NCBI GenBank assembly: GCA_036320915.1
Contig: JAXBDG010000002.1
Coordinates: 2,790,001-2,854,000, forward strand
Source of the DNA: Linnemannia elongata
Lineage: Eukaryota > Mortierellomycota > Mortierellomycetes > Mortierellales > Mortierellaceae
Direction: 5' to 3'
Length of the DNA stretch: 64,000 nt
Part shown: piece by piece, positions 34,701 to 46,940 of the stretch
Layout: every line of letters starts with the position of its first letter
Position numbering within the stretch: the stretch's first letter is position 1
Notes under the pieces: generated by a model
Databases searched by the model: none
Seen by the model: only the letters and a program-made list of their open reading frames with translations
What the model was told of the DNA's origin: nothing
Translations under genes and position numbers: made by a program

Positions 34701-37700
34701 GCGCCTGTGTTTGGCAGCGCAGAGAGTTGATTGAGGCCATGAACCGACCGTACGTGGACTACCACAGCATCAGAGACTCTGAGAAGATTCAGATTCTCTC
34801 CCAGAAGGCGTCCTTGGTACTCGAATCCAACCCTCGGAACGCTATACGCAAGCTGGAAAAGTACCACCAAAAAATCAACAACATGCTGCAGGACTCTAGG
34901 AACCCGGCTTACGACGAGGAGCTCATCAGCATCACAAAGAAGATCGCTCATGTGATTCGAGAGAAGTTGGCGACGATGCGCACGATCCAGGACCAGCTCA
35001 GTCAGCTGACAGGACGCGAGGGCGGCGACAATGGCATCGTCATTCGGTCTCAGAGTGCAAGCGCGATAAGTTCCCAGAGCGAGCTCCAGCAGTCTACTTC
35101 GTCGACCTCGTTTTGGGGCGGCAGGAAGAAGTCCAAGTCCAAGCCCAAGGATGGTGTGACGCGATCAACCAAGCCGCCATTGCCCCTACAGTCTTCTCAG
35201 ACCATGACAGGAATTGCTGGTAAGCGGATTAGCCCGATCTCCCGGGTCGATCAAGGGGTTGCCTCCAAGCATTCGAGACGAGAGAGCACCGGATCGAATT
35301 TCTCGAATAATGGTATGGTATTCTCCTTACTATCCATTTGGACCTTTGTCTCTAAGCTTTCAGCTGCTAACCAATTGAAGTGGACCTCTTTACATTTCTG
35401 AATATCCTAGACTTGGAGACGGCATACGCTGGTGGAACTGGTATGGACACAACTGTCGTCAATAGAAAGAAAAGATCTGGATCTGTGTCGGCTGCCCAAG
35501 GACCATCAAGTCTATCAGGTCCATCGGAGAAACCGAGCAAGAACTTCAGCACTATCTTTGCTGCGTTTTTGCGAGCATCGCGCCAAAGGATCAACAGCTA
35601 CAACAACCTTGCGGGCCAGTCCAAGGGTATCTCTGGCGAGGCAGAGACAGGTCGCAATGGCTTCTTCGGAGGCGGGGGTCCCGCTGGTGTTTTGTCGCCT
35701 CCCTTCAACAACGCAGCATCAGCTTACAAGAGTCGCGTACCAAGTATCCAAGACTTTGAGATCATCAAGCCCATCAGTCGTGGAGCTTTCGGGTAAGGAA
35801 CCGGTACTTAGGTATGGCATGCATTTGGGTGTTAACTAGGAATTTTGCTGATTTTCTTCTCGTTTTTATGCACACATAGTAAGGTGTACCTGGCAAGGAA
35901 GAAGACGACGAAGGACCTCTATGCCATCAAGATTCTTAAGAAAGCTGACATGGTCCGCAAGAACATGGTCAACCACGTCTTGGCCGAACGACGTGTCCTT
36001 GCCTTGACGCGGACTCCCTTTGTCGTGCAACTGTTCTACGCGTTTGCGAGCAAGGACTACCTGTACTTGGTAATGGAGTATGTCATCGGTGGGGATCTCT
36101 CGTCGCTCTTGGCTGTCTTTGGGTCGTTTGACGAGGACATGGCCAAGATGTACATTGCTGAGTGTATTCTGGCCCTGGAGTACCTGCATTCGAACGGGAT
36201 CACCCATCGCGATCTCAAGCCGGACAACATGCTTGTCAACGCCGAGGGTCATATCAAACTGACCGATTTTGGACTGAGTCGTATCACTGTCCCTGATCAA
36301 AACGACATGTTCAACTGGCATGATCACAAGGCCCCATCGCTGAACCGGCGACATATTGCTCGCCCTCCTTCTCATCCACCGAAGACATCGACTATCAAGA
36401 AATCGGCGACCATTGGCAGCCTCGAGGGCAAAGATGACCCGGTAGTCACGTCAGCGAGACTTGCCGCCGCACAAGCATCACCACCAGGCACCTCGCAACA
36501 GCATAGCACACTCTCTGGGCGTGCGACGAGAAGGCATCGCGGGAGCAGTAAGGCTCTACTTGGGACACCCGATTACCTGGCGCCTGAGTTGCTGCTGGGC
36601 ATAGGCCACGGCGAGGCAGTCGATTGGTGGTCACTGGGCGTGTGTTTGTTCGAGTTCCTTACTGGCTATCCACCCTTCATGGATGAGGCGCCCGAGGCCA
36701 TCTTCAAGAACATTCTCAACCATGGTATGGTATTTCCGTTTATTCTTGTATTTGTTGAACTTATTTGCTATTTGGTAGAGCTTATGAATAACTGAAGCGC
36801 ATCTCGTTACTTGAACCGACTAGACATCCAATGGCCCGAGTATGGATTGTCGCGGGAAGCCCACGATCTGATCAACAAGCTGTTGAGCAGAGAGCCTACG
36901 CACCGCCCCTCGCCCACTGCGTTAAAGGCACACCCTTTCTTCCAAGGCGTCGATTGGGAGAACATTAGGAACCAGGAAGCCCCGTTCATTCCTTCACCCA
37001 ATGATAACACCGACACAAGCTACTTTGACGGTAAGAAAATGCAATTTTCTTTTTCATTGGTATCTCATGACAAGTACGCGTGTGTTCATGGCAGGTTCGC
37101 ATACAATCTAGGTAATTAATATTCGCCCTGCCTTTGATCATTAATCAAAAATAGCCCGAAATGCCAGACCCGACATCAGGCGGTTATCAAACGGCAACAT
37201 GGCAGAGATTGCGTCGGGAAACGCTGCTGTCTCGGACAATGCTGCCAACGCTACCTTTGACAACGCTGCCTCGTCTAGGAGCTCAGCATCAAAGCAACTG
37301 GACACCAACATTGTTTTGACAGCATCCCCCTCGATGATGCCAACAATGACACCGTCAACGTCGGTTGTGGACCTGGAGTCAGGTACGTCTTCGCCCAACA
37401 CCACTGAGCGAACGTCGATGCAGACTGTCCGACCCAGGCTAATGAACCATGGTCGCTCTAAGTCAGTCTCAAACCGAGTCTCGTTCTCTCCTGGATTTGG
37501 ATCCTCGCTCTCGAACACCCTCTCGTCCTCATCCTCTTCGCTCCATCGCATCCGACCTTCTTCATCCTTCCAAATGGGAAACGGCACGCCACCATTCTTA
37601 GCAGAGCAGCCACTGGGGTCTCCTTTAGCTAAGCAAATCGAGAGCGAGCTTTGGGCTCAAAGCCACTCTCTTACCGGTTCGACTTCGATGCAGTCGGCCA

Positions 37701-39814
37701 GAGTCGGTGGCGATCCAGCCTCGAACCCTAACTACTTTGCTGGGCTCGACTACGGAAAGCCGCTACCCAGTATGGAAAGCCGTTCTACCTTGGCCAGCCT
37801 GCATGAGCGTGAGCAATTCCAAGAGGGGCCTTTTGATCCTGTTTACAACCCAGTGACCGGTGTCACCGACCTGCGAGATCTCCAGCCCGCACCAACCTCT
37901 TCGTCAAGCGCCAAAGACTCGCCATTGGCCCTGTCAGAGAAGCCCTACGGACCAGAGCGAGGACTGAGAGTGGAGACAGGACATCGACAGCCTTCATCTC
38001 CGATGCGCAAGGCCAGCGATCCTCGACTCCAGCATCAGTCTAGCAACCAGCAAAGCCTTCGGTCGTCTGGACTTACGTGGGCCTTGCAGCCACAGTCCCC
38101 CTCATCGCCTCTCGCAGCCCTAAACATTGACGGCCTGCCTCAAGTACCCCAGCAGCCGTCTAGCTCTTTGGGAACTACAGTCCATCAGGCCTCTGATATC
38201 TCTACTGAGCCAGACCAAGAGTCCTACCTGCGACCACGCCTCCACTCTCGCCGACCTTCTCGCAACCACGAGTACGACCATAGCCAAGAACCGGACGAAA
38301 TGGATCGGGATATCATGAACCAACAGCAGCATGGCGATGGCAACGGTACGATGATGCAGCGGTCCCTGAGCATCGAGTCCGAGTTTGAGAGCTTCTCGTA
38401 CAAGAATGTGACGCTGTTGAACGACGTAAATATGGAGGCCATGATGACGCAAGGCAAGCTGGCGGCGAATGCGAATGTGGCAGGACTTGGACCAGCTGGA
38501 GGACCTTCTACTCCTATTGTCGGCGAGTTGGCTGTGTCTCAGGGACCCCATGATCCCTCTGAGAGCGGACAGTCGTTGGCAGGAATGAGCGACTCGTCCA
38601 ACTACGGCCCGGGACCATTGTCTGCACCTGTTTCAGGTTCTGGCTCCAGTACATTAAAGTCGATGATCCAGTCATTGGGAGTCGGCAATGGCAGTCAAGG
38701 AAGCCACTCGAAGCAGTCCAGTAGCAGCGAGCCAGGTAGCACCACTTCTGCTGCGCCTACTTCGAGCACTCCAGCGACGAGTGAGTCGGGCAGGAAGGAT
38801 CGACCACGAGAAGTCCGCAGGGAGGGCAGTTCTGGGTACCTCCTTGGATTGGGATCCCTGACTCGGTCTCGTTCAAGATCCAGGTCGCGATCCAGCTCTG
38901 CGGCGCATTCTACGACGGCTGGCGGCACAATTCCAGGCTCTGGTCCGTCATTTGTCTCCTCAACACATCAGCTCACCGATGGAGCATCTGGATCTCCGCT
39001 CTCTGCCTCTGCTCCTGCGCCACCACCTCCTGCTAGTTCCGGTCATACCATTTTCGGGTTTGGCAACGGGTCATCCACCAAGCTGCCGAGATCCAAGTCT
39101 GGATCAAGAGCAGGATCAAGAAACGGTAGCACGACCAGTCTGACGCTACAGTCGATGGGTCCAGGAATGATCTCGATGATGCTGAAACGATCCAGCCCCG
39201 GAGGAGGAAATGGTAGTGGCAATAGCGGTAGCGGTGGTGGTGGAGGAGGAGGGATGTTGACACCGACCAAGAAGAATAGCACGAGTAGTCTTCGAGACCC
39301 GCTTCACCCACTCGCGCTCCATCATGCGAATTCGGAGGACGAGCATGACGGTTTGATGGCACTCCGCAGGAACAACTACAACTGTGTGAGTCGTCGAGGG
39401 AGTGCCATCAGTATCACGGGTGGAAACGGTGGTGGTGGTGGAGGAGGAAGCTCTAGTGAGATGATGATGTCTTCTTCCTATTCGTCCAACAAGGAGAGGA
39501 CGTTCTTTAGCTCGCCACTCTCTGCAATGCCTGTGGCGGCCGCGGCGGCAGCCACTGGTGCCTCGGCTGCCTCGTGCACAGTTCCAATCAGTCCTTTGGT
39601 CTTGGAGCGGCACGAGGATTGGGGCCAGGGGTTGAAGATGGGTTCGTTGCTAGGACCCATGTTGCAGACTGGCGCTGCCGTTACTACTGGTACTCCTGCT
39701 GGTGGAAGTGATGCTCTTGATGTGAGTGGAGGAGGTGATCGCGAGAGTAGTACAGTTCAGGTGGCTCATGCTGGTCCTGTCGGTGGGGAGGCGACCAAAG
39801 ATGGAGTAGTTTAG
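28793..39814 (+). CDS. RIM15: Rim15/greatwall-family protein kinase, very large
   Basis: Seven exons (28793-30362, 30479-33393, 33482-35312, 35381-35792, 35880-36724, 36824-37030, 37155-39814) give 3479 residues with consistent phases. Rim15 kinases (relatives of Cek1/Ppk31 and MASTL) connect nutrient and TOR/PKA signals to quiescence through endosulfine and PP2A. Seen: a long Ser-rich N-terminus, a single zinc-binding [20 protein letters not shown] segment with a following helical region (exon 3), and then the catalytic domain with [30 protein letters not shown], a non-conserved insert of about 80 residues, GTPDYLAPE and DWWSLGV. An AGC-type tail (TDTSYFD) follows. The final 870 residues are Ser/Gly-rich with no receiver domain that I can see. 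The exon 4 start (35381 or 35412) is uncertain. Yeast Rim15 is 1770 residues, so this one is about twice as long. Confidence 0.9.
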
Positions 39815-39993
39815 ACAGGAGGTTTTCTTTCAGTTTTGAAATGAAAAAAATGGCGAAGAGGAGTGATAATAGAAGAGTTTCAAAGACAATGTCGTCTCTT
39901 TTATCGCGCATGCTTGTCCTACATATTTCTCCCACTTCGAGTGCAGCAAAAAGTGCAGCAAAACACGTAAAAAGGAAGTTGACAAAAGTTAAT
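39815..39993. other. 3' flank of the kinase gene up to tRNA-Glu
   Basis: Short spacer carrying the presumed 3' UTR of the kinase. No other feature is seen. Confidence 0.5.
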
Positions 39994-40064
39994 TCCCAGT
40001 CCGGGGATCGAACCCGGGCCTTGTCGGTGAGAGCGACAAATCCTGACCACTGGACCAACTAGGA
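39994..40064 (-). tRNA. tRNA-Glu (anticodon CTC), second copy
   Basis: The cloverleaf is the same as at 20649-20719 (acceptor TCCTAGT/ACTGGGA, anticodon CTC, GGTTCGATCC B-box). About 95 bp of upstream flank (to 40160) also aligns with the first locus, including the shared ...CTTACTTAT.CTAAAA..., TTCACGTGA and the closing CCCTTAAG. A TTTT run follows the 3' end at about ten bases. Retroelement sequence begins shortly after CCCTTAAG, as at the first locus. Confidence 0.95.
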
Positions 40065-40209
40065 ACTTGGTTGTTAGTAAATGATATTCTCTAACTTACT
40101 TATACTAAAAATAGTATGTTCACGTGACGAAATTGATGGCACGATAACGTTGCCCTTAAGAGACTACGCTTTTCGCAACTCTGACGGATCTCTTCTGAAT
40201 TCAGGAACA

Positions 40210-41083
40210 GATCTGGAAGGAGGCTATGGGCAAGATCGACGATTGGGGTGTACAGGCGACAAACAACTACAATGCAGCCAGGAAGCGAGAACACCAACGC
40301 GCGGTGGATAACGGTCGTCAAGCCCCGCGACCAGTACCCATACACTGGCGACCCCCCCGAGATGCAGATCATGTGCGGGGATTCTCCTCTATCGGTGGAG
40401 CTCGAGCCGTGCACAGCGGTAGTCCTGCTCCCGATCGCGATGAGAACCCCAAGTGGAACGTATCGGACCTACTCCGCGGCATCACCCCAAAGAGCATGTT
40501 GACCGAATGGTGCGCGGTCTTCAGAACCCCACAGTCCATCGCCAAGACGGTCCTCCACAAATTTGTTGGCTACCTGGAGACGCAGGCCTCAGAGCGGATC
40601 TGGAAACCCCGATGCTCCGCGACGATCGCGTGGGAGCAGACCCAGGGCATCTCTGTAAAGGACAAGACATCCAAATACACAGGTCCTCGTGGTGACTGGA
40701 GTCAAGGATATGGCTATATCACGCGCGATGGTTTCTGCCCGTGTGGCGCTTCGCTAGTCACACATGAGGATCGGACATGCCCTGGAGCGACCAAGAATCC
40801 ACGAGCAGCTGATGAACGGCTGTTAGACAGCTTGTTGGGAAGGAGGAGGTTAACATTGATGGAGAGGATGGGAAGAATCCCTTTCATTCGTATCTAGTTT
40901 TATTTTCTTCCGTTATTGCTGTGAAGAGCAGCGACAATTGTTGCGCAGAGCCAGGTCCCGGACCGGACTGTGACTGACGGATGGTTCACTGAAGAGTTTG
41001 GTCTGTAGTCCCTTTTACTTCCAAATGCCTCCTTTGTTCTGTTTGTCAGAGAAATAAAATTGTGTACGAAAAAAAAAAAAAAA
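40210..41083 (+). mobile_element. Nested LINE copy, 5'-truncated
   Basis: Inserted within the RNase H codons of the host LINE. The 14-bp repeat TGAATTCAGGAACA flanks it (40196-40209 and 41084-41097). It starts at the codons for DLEGGYGQ, frames into QATNNYNAARKREHQRA...WNVSDLLRGITPKSML...FCPCGASLVTHEDRTCPG...MGRIPFIRI, and ends in a poly(A). It is over 90% similar by eye to the downstream copies, so it looks recent. Confidence 0.87.
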
Positions 41084-41097
41084 TGAATTCAGGAACA

Positions 41098-41535
41098 GGG
41101 CGGGCGAGCCCCCACCATAATGGTAAAGCTTCCCCCTCTCAGCGCGAGGGTCGTGGGTTCAGACCTACGAAGACACGCTCAATTAGGATTTGACGGTATT
41201 GCGCTAGCCTCCCCCTGTCCAGGAGGCCTGAGATGAAATAATTCTCAGACGCACAAAGTGCATGGACAGAGTGAGTATGGCTACGTTAACCTGGTGATGA
41301 GCCAGTCTGAAAGCCGTGTGGAGCCAGCCAAATCGGCGGACCGCTTAGATAAACCTTTCAGTGTTCTAGTACATTCTGTCGGGTAACCGGGTTCCTGCAC
41401 AAGCATACTAATATGCTTCTGTGCAAAGTACGCGCACCTAGTTTAGACTTAGATAACAAATATCGTGTACTGCACAAGATAGGCCAATTGTCAGAGGCAA
41501 TTCTAGGAATAAAAAAAAAAAAAAAAAAAAAAAAA
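41098..41535 (+). mobile_element. tRNA-derived SINE
   Basis: Flanked by the same 14-bp repeat (41084-41097 and 41536-41549) and ending in a run of A. The 5' 70 bp looks tRNA-like: AATGGTAAAGC as an A-box-like segment, a CCCTC/GAGGG stem round TCAGCGC (AGC in the anticodon position) and GGGTTCAGACC as a B-box. The next 370 bp show no coding potential. A pol III transcript mobilised in trans by a LINE is the usual explanation. It does not share the LINE 3' tail by eye. Confidence 0.75.
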
Positions 41536-43274
41536 TGAATTCAGGAACATCGGAAGTGTCACTGGCTTTTGGAGTAGTGGACCTCACTCAGGACAGTCCC
41601 CTAACAGTACAAGGACGAACGGACGGTCATGCGTCCTCGGCCAAGTCTGAGCTCATGGGCCTTCTAGTTGCAGTCGTGTCAGCACCTCCGGAACAGGACA
41701 TTGTGGTCAAATTAGACAACGAGTCGGTGGTGGATAAGTATCAACGTCTAGTGAAGAATCGTCGGGATGCCTTACCAAGGAAACGATTCAGGAGCACATA
41801 CGCGGGTATTTGGGCGGTGCTATGGCAGGTTGTGGAATCTCGGCCAGGTGGGGTTGAGGTGGTATGGATTAAGGGACATAATAACAATCACGGTAACGAG
41901 CTGGCGGATCAGGCGGCAAAGGCGGCAGCACAGAGTGCTACGGTACCCTTGACAGTGGATCTCACGCAGCAGACGGACATCACCAGCTTTGCACAGTGCT
42001 ACGGCGAGCTTGTTGAAATCGATCTACGACAGCTCCTCAAACAACAAACGACAATCCGTCACCACCAGGTCTGGATGTCGCAGAGACGGGTGAAGAGGGC
42101 GATCCTGACATTGACGACGTGGAGTGGACCTCGACCTTGGCTCATGTTCACGACAGGCGAGCAGTCTTCACCTTTTACAGCAACAGCAAAGACTCCCATC
42201 AACGGACACACCACATCAAAAAGCTGCATGGGATGTTGCCCACCCTGAACTCCATGCAGGCCCGCAAGCCCAATCTGTACCCAACATGCCTTTGCCGACG
42301 ATGCGAACTCGAGAAGGAGGATAACGAACACGTCTGGAACTGTGCCTCGGCAGCTGAAACTACCACTACGATCTGGAAGGAGGCTATGGGCAAGATCGAC
42401 GAGTGGGGTGTACTGGCGACAAACAGCTACAATGCAGCCAGGAATCGAGAACACAGACGCGCGGTGGATAACGGTCGTCTAGCCCCGAGGCCAGTGCCCA
42501 TATACTGGCGGTCCCCCCGAGATGCGGATCATGTGCAAGGATTCTCCTCTATCGGTAGAGCTCGAGCCGTGCACAGCGGTAGTCCTGCTCCCGATCGTGA
42601 GGAGAACCCCAAATGGAACGTATCGGACCTACTCCGCGGCATCACCCCCAAGAGCATGTTGACCGAATGGTGCGCGGTCTTCAGAACCCCACAGTCCATC
42701 GCCAAGACGGTCCTCCACAAATTTGTTGGCTATCTGGAGACGCAGGCCTCAGAGAGGATCTGGAAACCCCGATGCTCCACGACGATCGCGTGGGAGCAGA
42801 CCCAGGGCATCTCAGCCAAGGACAAAACATCAAAATACACAGGCCCCCGTGGCGACTGGAGTCAAGGATATGGTTACATCACGCGTGATGGTTTCTGCCC
42901 GTGTGGCGCTTCGCTAGCCACACATGAGGATCGGATCTGCCCTGGAGCGACCAAGAAACCACGCGCAGCTGACGAGCGGCTGTCGGAGAGTTTGTTGGGA
43001 AGGAGAAAGTTGTCATTAATGGAGAGGATGGGAAGAATCCCTTTCATTCGTATCTAGTTCTATTTTCTTCCGTTATTGCTGTGATGAGCAGCTACAATTG
43101 TTGCGCAGAGCCAGGTCCCGGGCCGGACTCTGACTGACGGATGGTTCACTGAAGAGTTTGGTCTGTAGTTCCCTTTACTTCCAAATGCCTCCTTTGTTCT
43201 ATTCTTCAGAGAAATAAAATTGTGTACGAAAAAAATAAAAACGCTTTTCGCAAACAAAAAAAAAAAAAAAAAAA

Positions 43275-43287
43275 GAGACTACGCTTT
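43275..43287. repeat. GAGACTACGCTTT direct repeat of 40160-40172
   Basis: The host sequence next to tRNA-Glu is repeated here, after an A run at 43255-43274. It looks like the target duplication of another, almost completely truncated insertion. Confidence 0.45.
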
Positions 43288-43313
43288 AAAAAATGAAAAA
43301 AACTATTGGCGCG

Positions 43314-43955
43314 TCTCCCGATCGCGATGAGAACCCCAAATGGAACGTATCGGACCTACTCCGCGGCATCACCCCCAAGGACATGTTGACTGAATGGTCC
43401 GCGGTCTTCCGAACCCCACAGTCCATCGCCAAGACGGTCCTTCACAATTTGTTGGCTACCTGGAGACGCAGGCCTCAGAGCGGATCTGGACACCCCGATG
43501 CTCCGCGACAATCGCGTAGGAGCAGACCCAGGGCATCTCATCCAGGGAGAAGACATCAAAATACACAGGCCCCCATGGCGACTGGAGTCAAGGGTATGGT
43601 TACATTACGCGTGATGGTTTCTGCCCGTGTGGCGCTTCGCTAGCCACACATGATGATCGGACATGCCCTGGAGCGACCAAGAATCCACGCGCAGCTGATG
43701 AACGGCTGTCGGAGAGCTTGTTGGGAAGGAGAAAGTTATCATTAATGGAGAGGATGGGAAGAATCCCCTTCATTCGTTTCTAGTTTTATTTTCTTCCGTT
43801 ATTGCTGTGATGAGCAGCTACAATTGTTGCGCAGAGCCAGGTCCCGGACCGGACTGTGACTGACGGATTATTCACTGAAGAGTTTGGTCTGTGGTCTCCT
43901 TTACTTCCAAATGCCTCCTTTGTTCTGTTTGTCATAGAAATAAAATTCTGTACAA
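43314..43955 (+). mobile_element. LINE copy, strongly 5'-truncated
   Basis: It starts at TCCCGATCGCGATGAGAACCCC, which corresponds to the middle of the ORF of the other copies, and runs to AATAAAATTCTGTACAAAAAAA. One base is missing near 43446 compared with the other copies, shifting the frame. A second tail (AATAAAATTGTTCATAAAAC plus a long A run to 44040) follows directly, so at least one more remnant abuts it. Confidence 0.8.
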
Positions 43956-44006
43956 AAAAACGGCCCTTGCCCTAATGGGACCTAAGAAATAAAATTGTTC
44001 ATAAAA

Positions 44007-44040
<34 letters not shown>

Positions 44041-44042
<2 letters not shown>

Positions 44043-44140
44043 TAACATGGGACCTGCCTAGGAGCGACCAAAGAGCTGCTGACAAGCGGTTGTTGAAAGG
44101 TTTTTTGTGGAGGAGGAGGTTATCATGGGTGTAACAAAGC
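44041..44140 (+). mobile_element. Degenerate LINE fragment
   Basis: About 100 bp resembling the LINE codons at 40775-40860 (GGACCTGCC...GGAGCGACCAA...GACAAGCGGTTG...GGAGGAGGTTATCAT), with several indels. It lies after a long A run at 44009-44040. It is the oldest remnant of the nest. Confidence 0.55.
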
Positions 44141-44431
44141 TGTTTTCTACGAGCACATGATTCCAATGATGCCACTAATTCATTAACATTGAAGGTTGGT
44201 GGTAAAAAAGAAACCCTGATCTTTTTAATCTCGTGCATTTGATGGGCAACCTTTTACGCGTTGAGAAGCTTTATATAATCGCTTGAAGCACTGAATTTCC
44301 GAGATGTTGCTGTGAAGACGTATGATCGGATGGCTTTGAGTCTTCTCAAAGTTACATTTTATTTCCCTTAAAAACACAGAGACTGATTCTTCATTTCTTC
44401 TCATCGAAAAAGATCCTTACTCGCCTGCAAC

Positions 44432-46505
44432 CTAAGCCAACGCTGACGCATGATGAGCAGTAGCAACCTTGGATCGCTGGACACCCACGAAATGCTGGGG
44501 TCGGAATTTCCTCAATCTCCACCAGTAATGTGTACAGGTACTCCACCAAAGGGCAGTGACTTTGCCCTGCTCATTCTGGTACCAGGACTTGCAGTTTGAG
44601 GACCAGACCATGTCCTTCATCTTTTCGTCAACTTCGTCGACAAAGTCCTTGCAGGCCATGGGTGTTGCTTGAATGGAGGAGAGGTTATTGTCCATCATAT
44701 GCGAGATTGCCATGATTGCGTATTCGCAGGCTGTTTCGATCATGAATAGGACCGAGTTGTGGCTATGTTTGTATGTTGTGTGTGTGTGTGTGTGTGGGGA
44801 GGGGGGGTTGGGGGTTGGAGTGAGAGAGAGAGATAGTCGATTAGTTTTAAGCATGTTTTTTTTTGTTAATCATGAAAACGCATAGAGAGTACGTTACCCG
44901 AGGCCGGTGTTGGGTCCGAGGAGGAAGAACATGTTGGGAGTTTCGGCGGATGTGATGCCGTAGTAGGTCTTGGGATCCTGGCCCCAGACCTTAGAGAGAT
45001 CACACTTGTCCTTGCCAATTACGAACCCCTCCACAAGGATATCTTGCACATGGAACCCTGTCGCCAACACCAACGCATCCACTTCCTGCTGCGATCCATC
45101 GCTAAGCATCAAAGTCCGTCCCTTGATATCCTTAATCGTCGCCGTATGAACGCAAACGTTCTTCCTAGTCAGGGCCGGGTAATAATCCGACGAGACGACA
45201 ATTCGACGGCACCCCAGGATATAATTGGGCGTCAGCTTGGCACGGAGTTGCTTGTCACGGATCTGGTAGAACCGATAGGACCAGGCGAGGAGCATTGCAA
45301 CGCGACGGGTGAGGGCGTGTTGCCATTTGGTGCTGAAGACGCGGATGATAAATTCGTTGGACCAGTAGGTGAGTTTGTAGTAGAGGAAGTGGATGAATGG
45401 AATGTGTTTGAAGAGGAACTTCCAGAGGGCCGAGTTGGTTGTGTTCCTGCGGGGCACGATATAGGTTGCGGACCGTTGGTAGAATTCGAGTGTCCTGACC
45501 TTGTCGACAATTGCGGGGACTACTTGGATCGAGCTAGTTGAAGGCAAGCGCATGATGCCCAAAACGAGAGCAATTAAAAACGCGTGTTTCGGTCATTTCC
45601 TTTTTTCTTAGCCCAATCGCAATCAAAAATGAATAGAAAAAAATGTACCTGGCACCACTCCCAACAACAGCAATACGCTTGCCGGTCAAATCGTAATCAT
45701 GATTCCACTGGGCAGTGTGCCACTTGGGTCCCTCAAAGGCCTCAAATTGTTTAGGGATCTGCGGAACCCTCAGAGGTCCCGTACCGGAGAAGACTATATC
45801 GGCGTTCGTCTGACCTGTCTCGCCAGTGTTGTGGTTGATCCAGTCCAGGACCCATTGTTGCAGGTCCTCATGCCATTCGGTATGGGTAACCTCGGTTCTG
45901 AAACGGATCTTTTCGTAGAGGTTGTACTTTTTGGCGACTCGACGTTGGTACTCCCAGATCTCTTGCTGTCCCGCATATCTAGTTGCAAAAAAAAGGAGAG
46001 GAGATGGAGAAGGTGCGCACAGATGCACGCAGCGGAAGAATTAGTAACAAAATATATGAAAAAATGATCGGAGGTAGGGAAATGATCGAGAAGCAATCGA
46101 GGATGTAGCTTACGTCTTGCTCCATTCATAGTTGGGCTCGAACGAGAACTGGTAGTTGATGGATTTAACATCACAGGCACAGCCAGGGTAAGTGTTGGAC
46201 CACCAGGTGCCTCCGAGCTCGGATTCCAGCTCGAAAATGGTGTATGTCTTGAGGTTTAACTGAGTCTCCAGACGAATAGCGGCACACATCCCCGAGAACC
46301 TGTCGAAGCATGGGTTCAGTAATAGTAGCAACAAGAAGAGAAGGTCAGAAATAGAGCAACTGTATGGATTAGGGGAGGAAAAAATGACGGTTGGTGTAGA
46401 ACATCCTAAGTAAATGTGGTACAGTTTGAGGTAAAAACCTTACCCAGAGCCAATGATGCAGACGATTGGAGTCGTGCCGTCCTTGTAAGTTTTGGTAAGT
46501 CCCAT
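44432..46505 (-). CDS. Flavin monooxygenase, Baeyer-Villiger type (copy 1)
   Basis: Five exons (46505-46444, 46299-46114, 45978-45649, 45533-44898, 44762-44432) give 514 residues. An FAD/NADPH-dependent oxygenase is predicted. Seen: an FAD Rossmann motif GSGFSGMC near residue 19, then ELGGTWWSNTYPGCACDV, the fingerprint FEGPKWHTAQWN (FxGxxxHxxxW) typical of Baeyer-Villiger enzymes, a second dinucleotide motif GSGASSIQ, the DALVLATGFHVQD segment, and TGLGHNSVLF near the end. The fingerprint usually ends WP or WD; here it is WN. Length fits the class. The substrate is unknown. The paralogue at 55889-57973 has the same exon lengths up to the last exon. A TATA-like element lies about 155 bp upstream. 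Confidence 0.9.
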
Positions 46506-46654
46506 TCTTGCCTGAGTTGCAAGTTCGTGCCGAGAGGTGTTTGCGGATCAAACTGGTCGAATGAGCTGAGGGAACGACGATGGTGAATGGAGGAATCGTC
46601 AAGGAGGAATGAGGGTGAGATGAGGAATGAGAATGGCGAAAGAGAAAGGGTTCA

Positions 46655-46690
46655 CTTTCCGTATTTATACAAGAGAGCGCGCATCGTCAT
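46655..46690 (-). promoter_or_regulatory. Conserved core promoter of monooxygenase copy 1
   Basis: The plus strand reads CCGTATTTATACAAGAGAGCGCGC (minus-strand TATA: GTATAAATACGG). The same block, CCCGTATTTATGCAAGAGAGCGCGGC, stands before the paralogue at 58143. It is conserved although the nearby sequence is not. Confidence 0.6.
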
Positions 46691-46940
46691 GCATTAGACA
46701 TGTTTGAAATTGCGTGAGCCGCACTCCAACAATGCCACTTTCTCCCTCCCCCACACCTTTAAATCTAGTTTGTCCCCACGAGCCAAGAAGGAAATAACAC
46801 TTTTCGCTCCACAGGACAACAGGTCCGTTTCGGCTCGCCCAAAAGATCTAGTGCTTCTTTCTTTTGATTGCGTGGAACGAAAAGGGTGCTTCAACATGTT
46901 ATCTGTGCGCTCGGTCGACTTTATTATTTCAGCTGTTGTA

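Larger units (their letters stand above)
40179..43240 (+). mobile_element. LINE (host copy), 5'-truncated in the RNase H domain, carrying nested inserts
   Basis: The element starts with SDGSLLNSGT at 40179 and resumes at 41550 with SEVSLAFGVVDL. In between it is interrupted by a LINE copy and a SINE. It ends in AATAAAATTGTGTACGAAAAAA. The flanking ACGCTTTTCGCAA (40166-40178 and 43241-43253) is its target duplication. The frame shows an RNase HI domain: catalytic D in SDGSL, E in AKSELMGLL, D in KLDNESV, and GHNNNHGNELADQAAK. A zinc-knuckle segment (CLCRRCELEKEDNEHVWNC) and a conserved basic C-terminus ending MGRIPFIRI follow. A frameshift near 42110 separates the two parts, so it is not functional as read. 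Confidence 0.85.
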
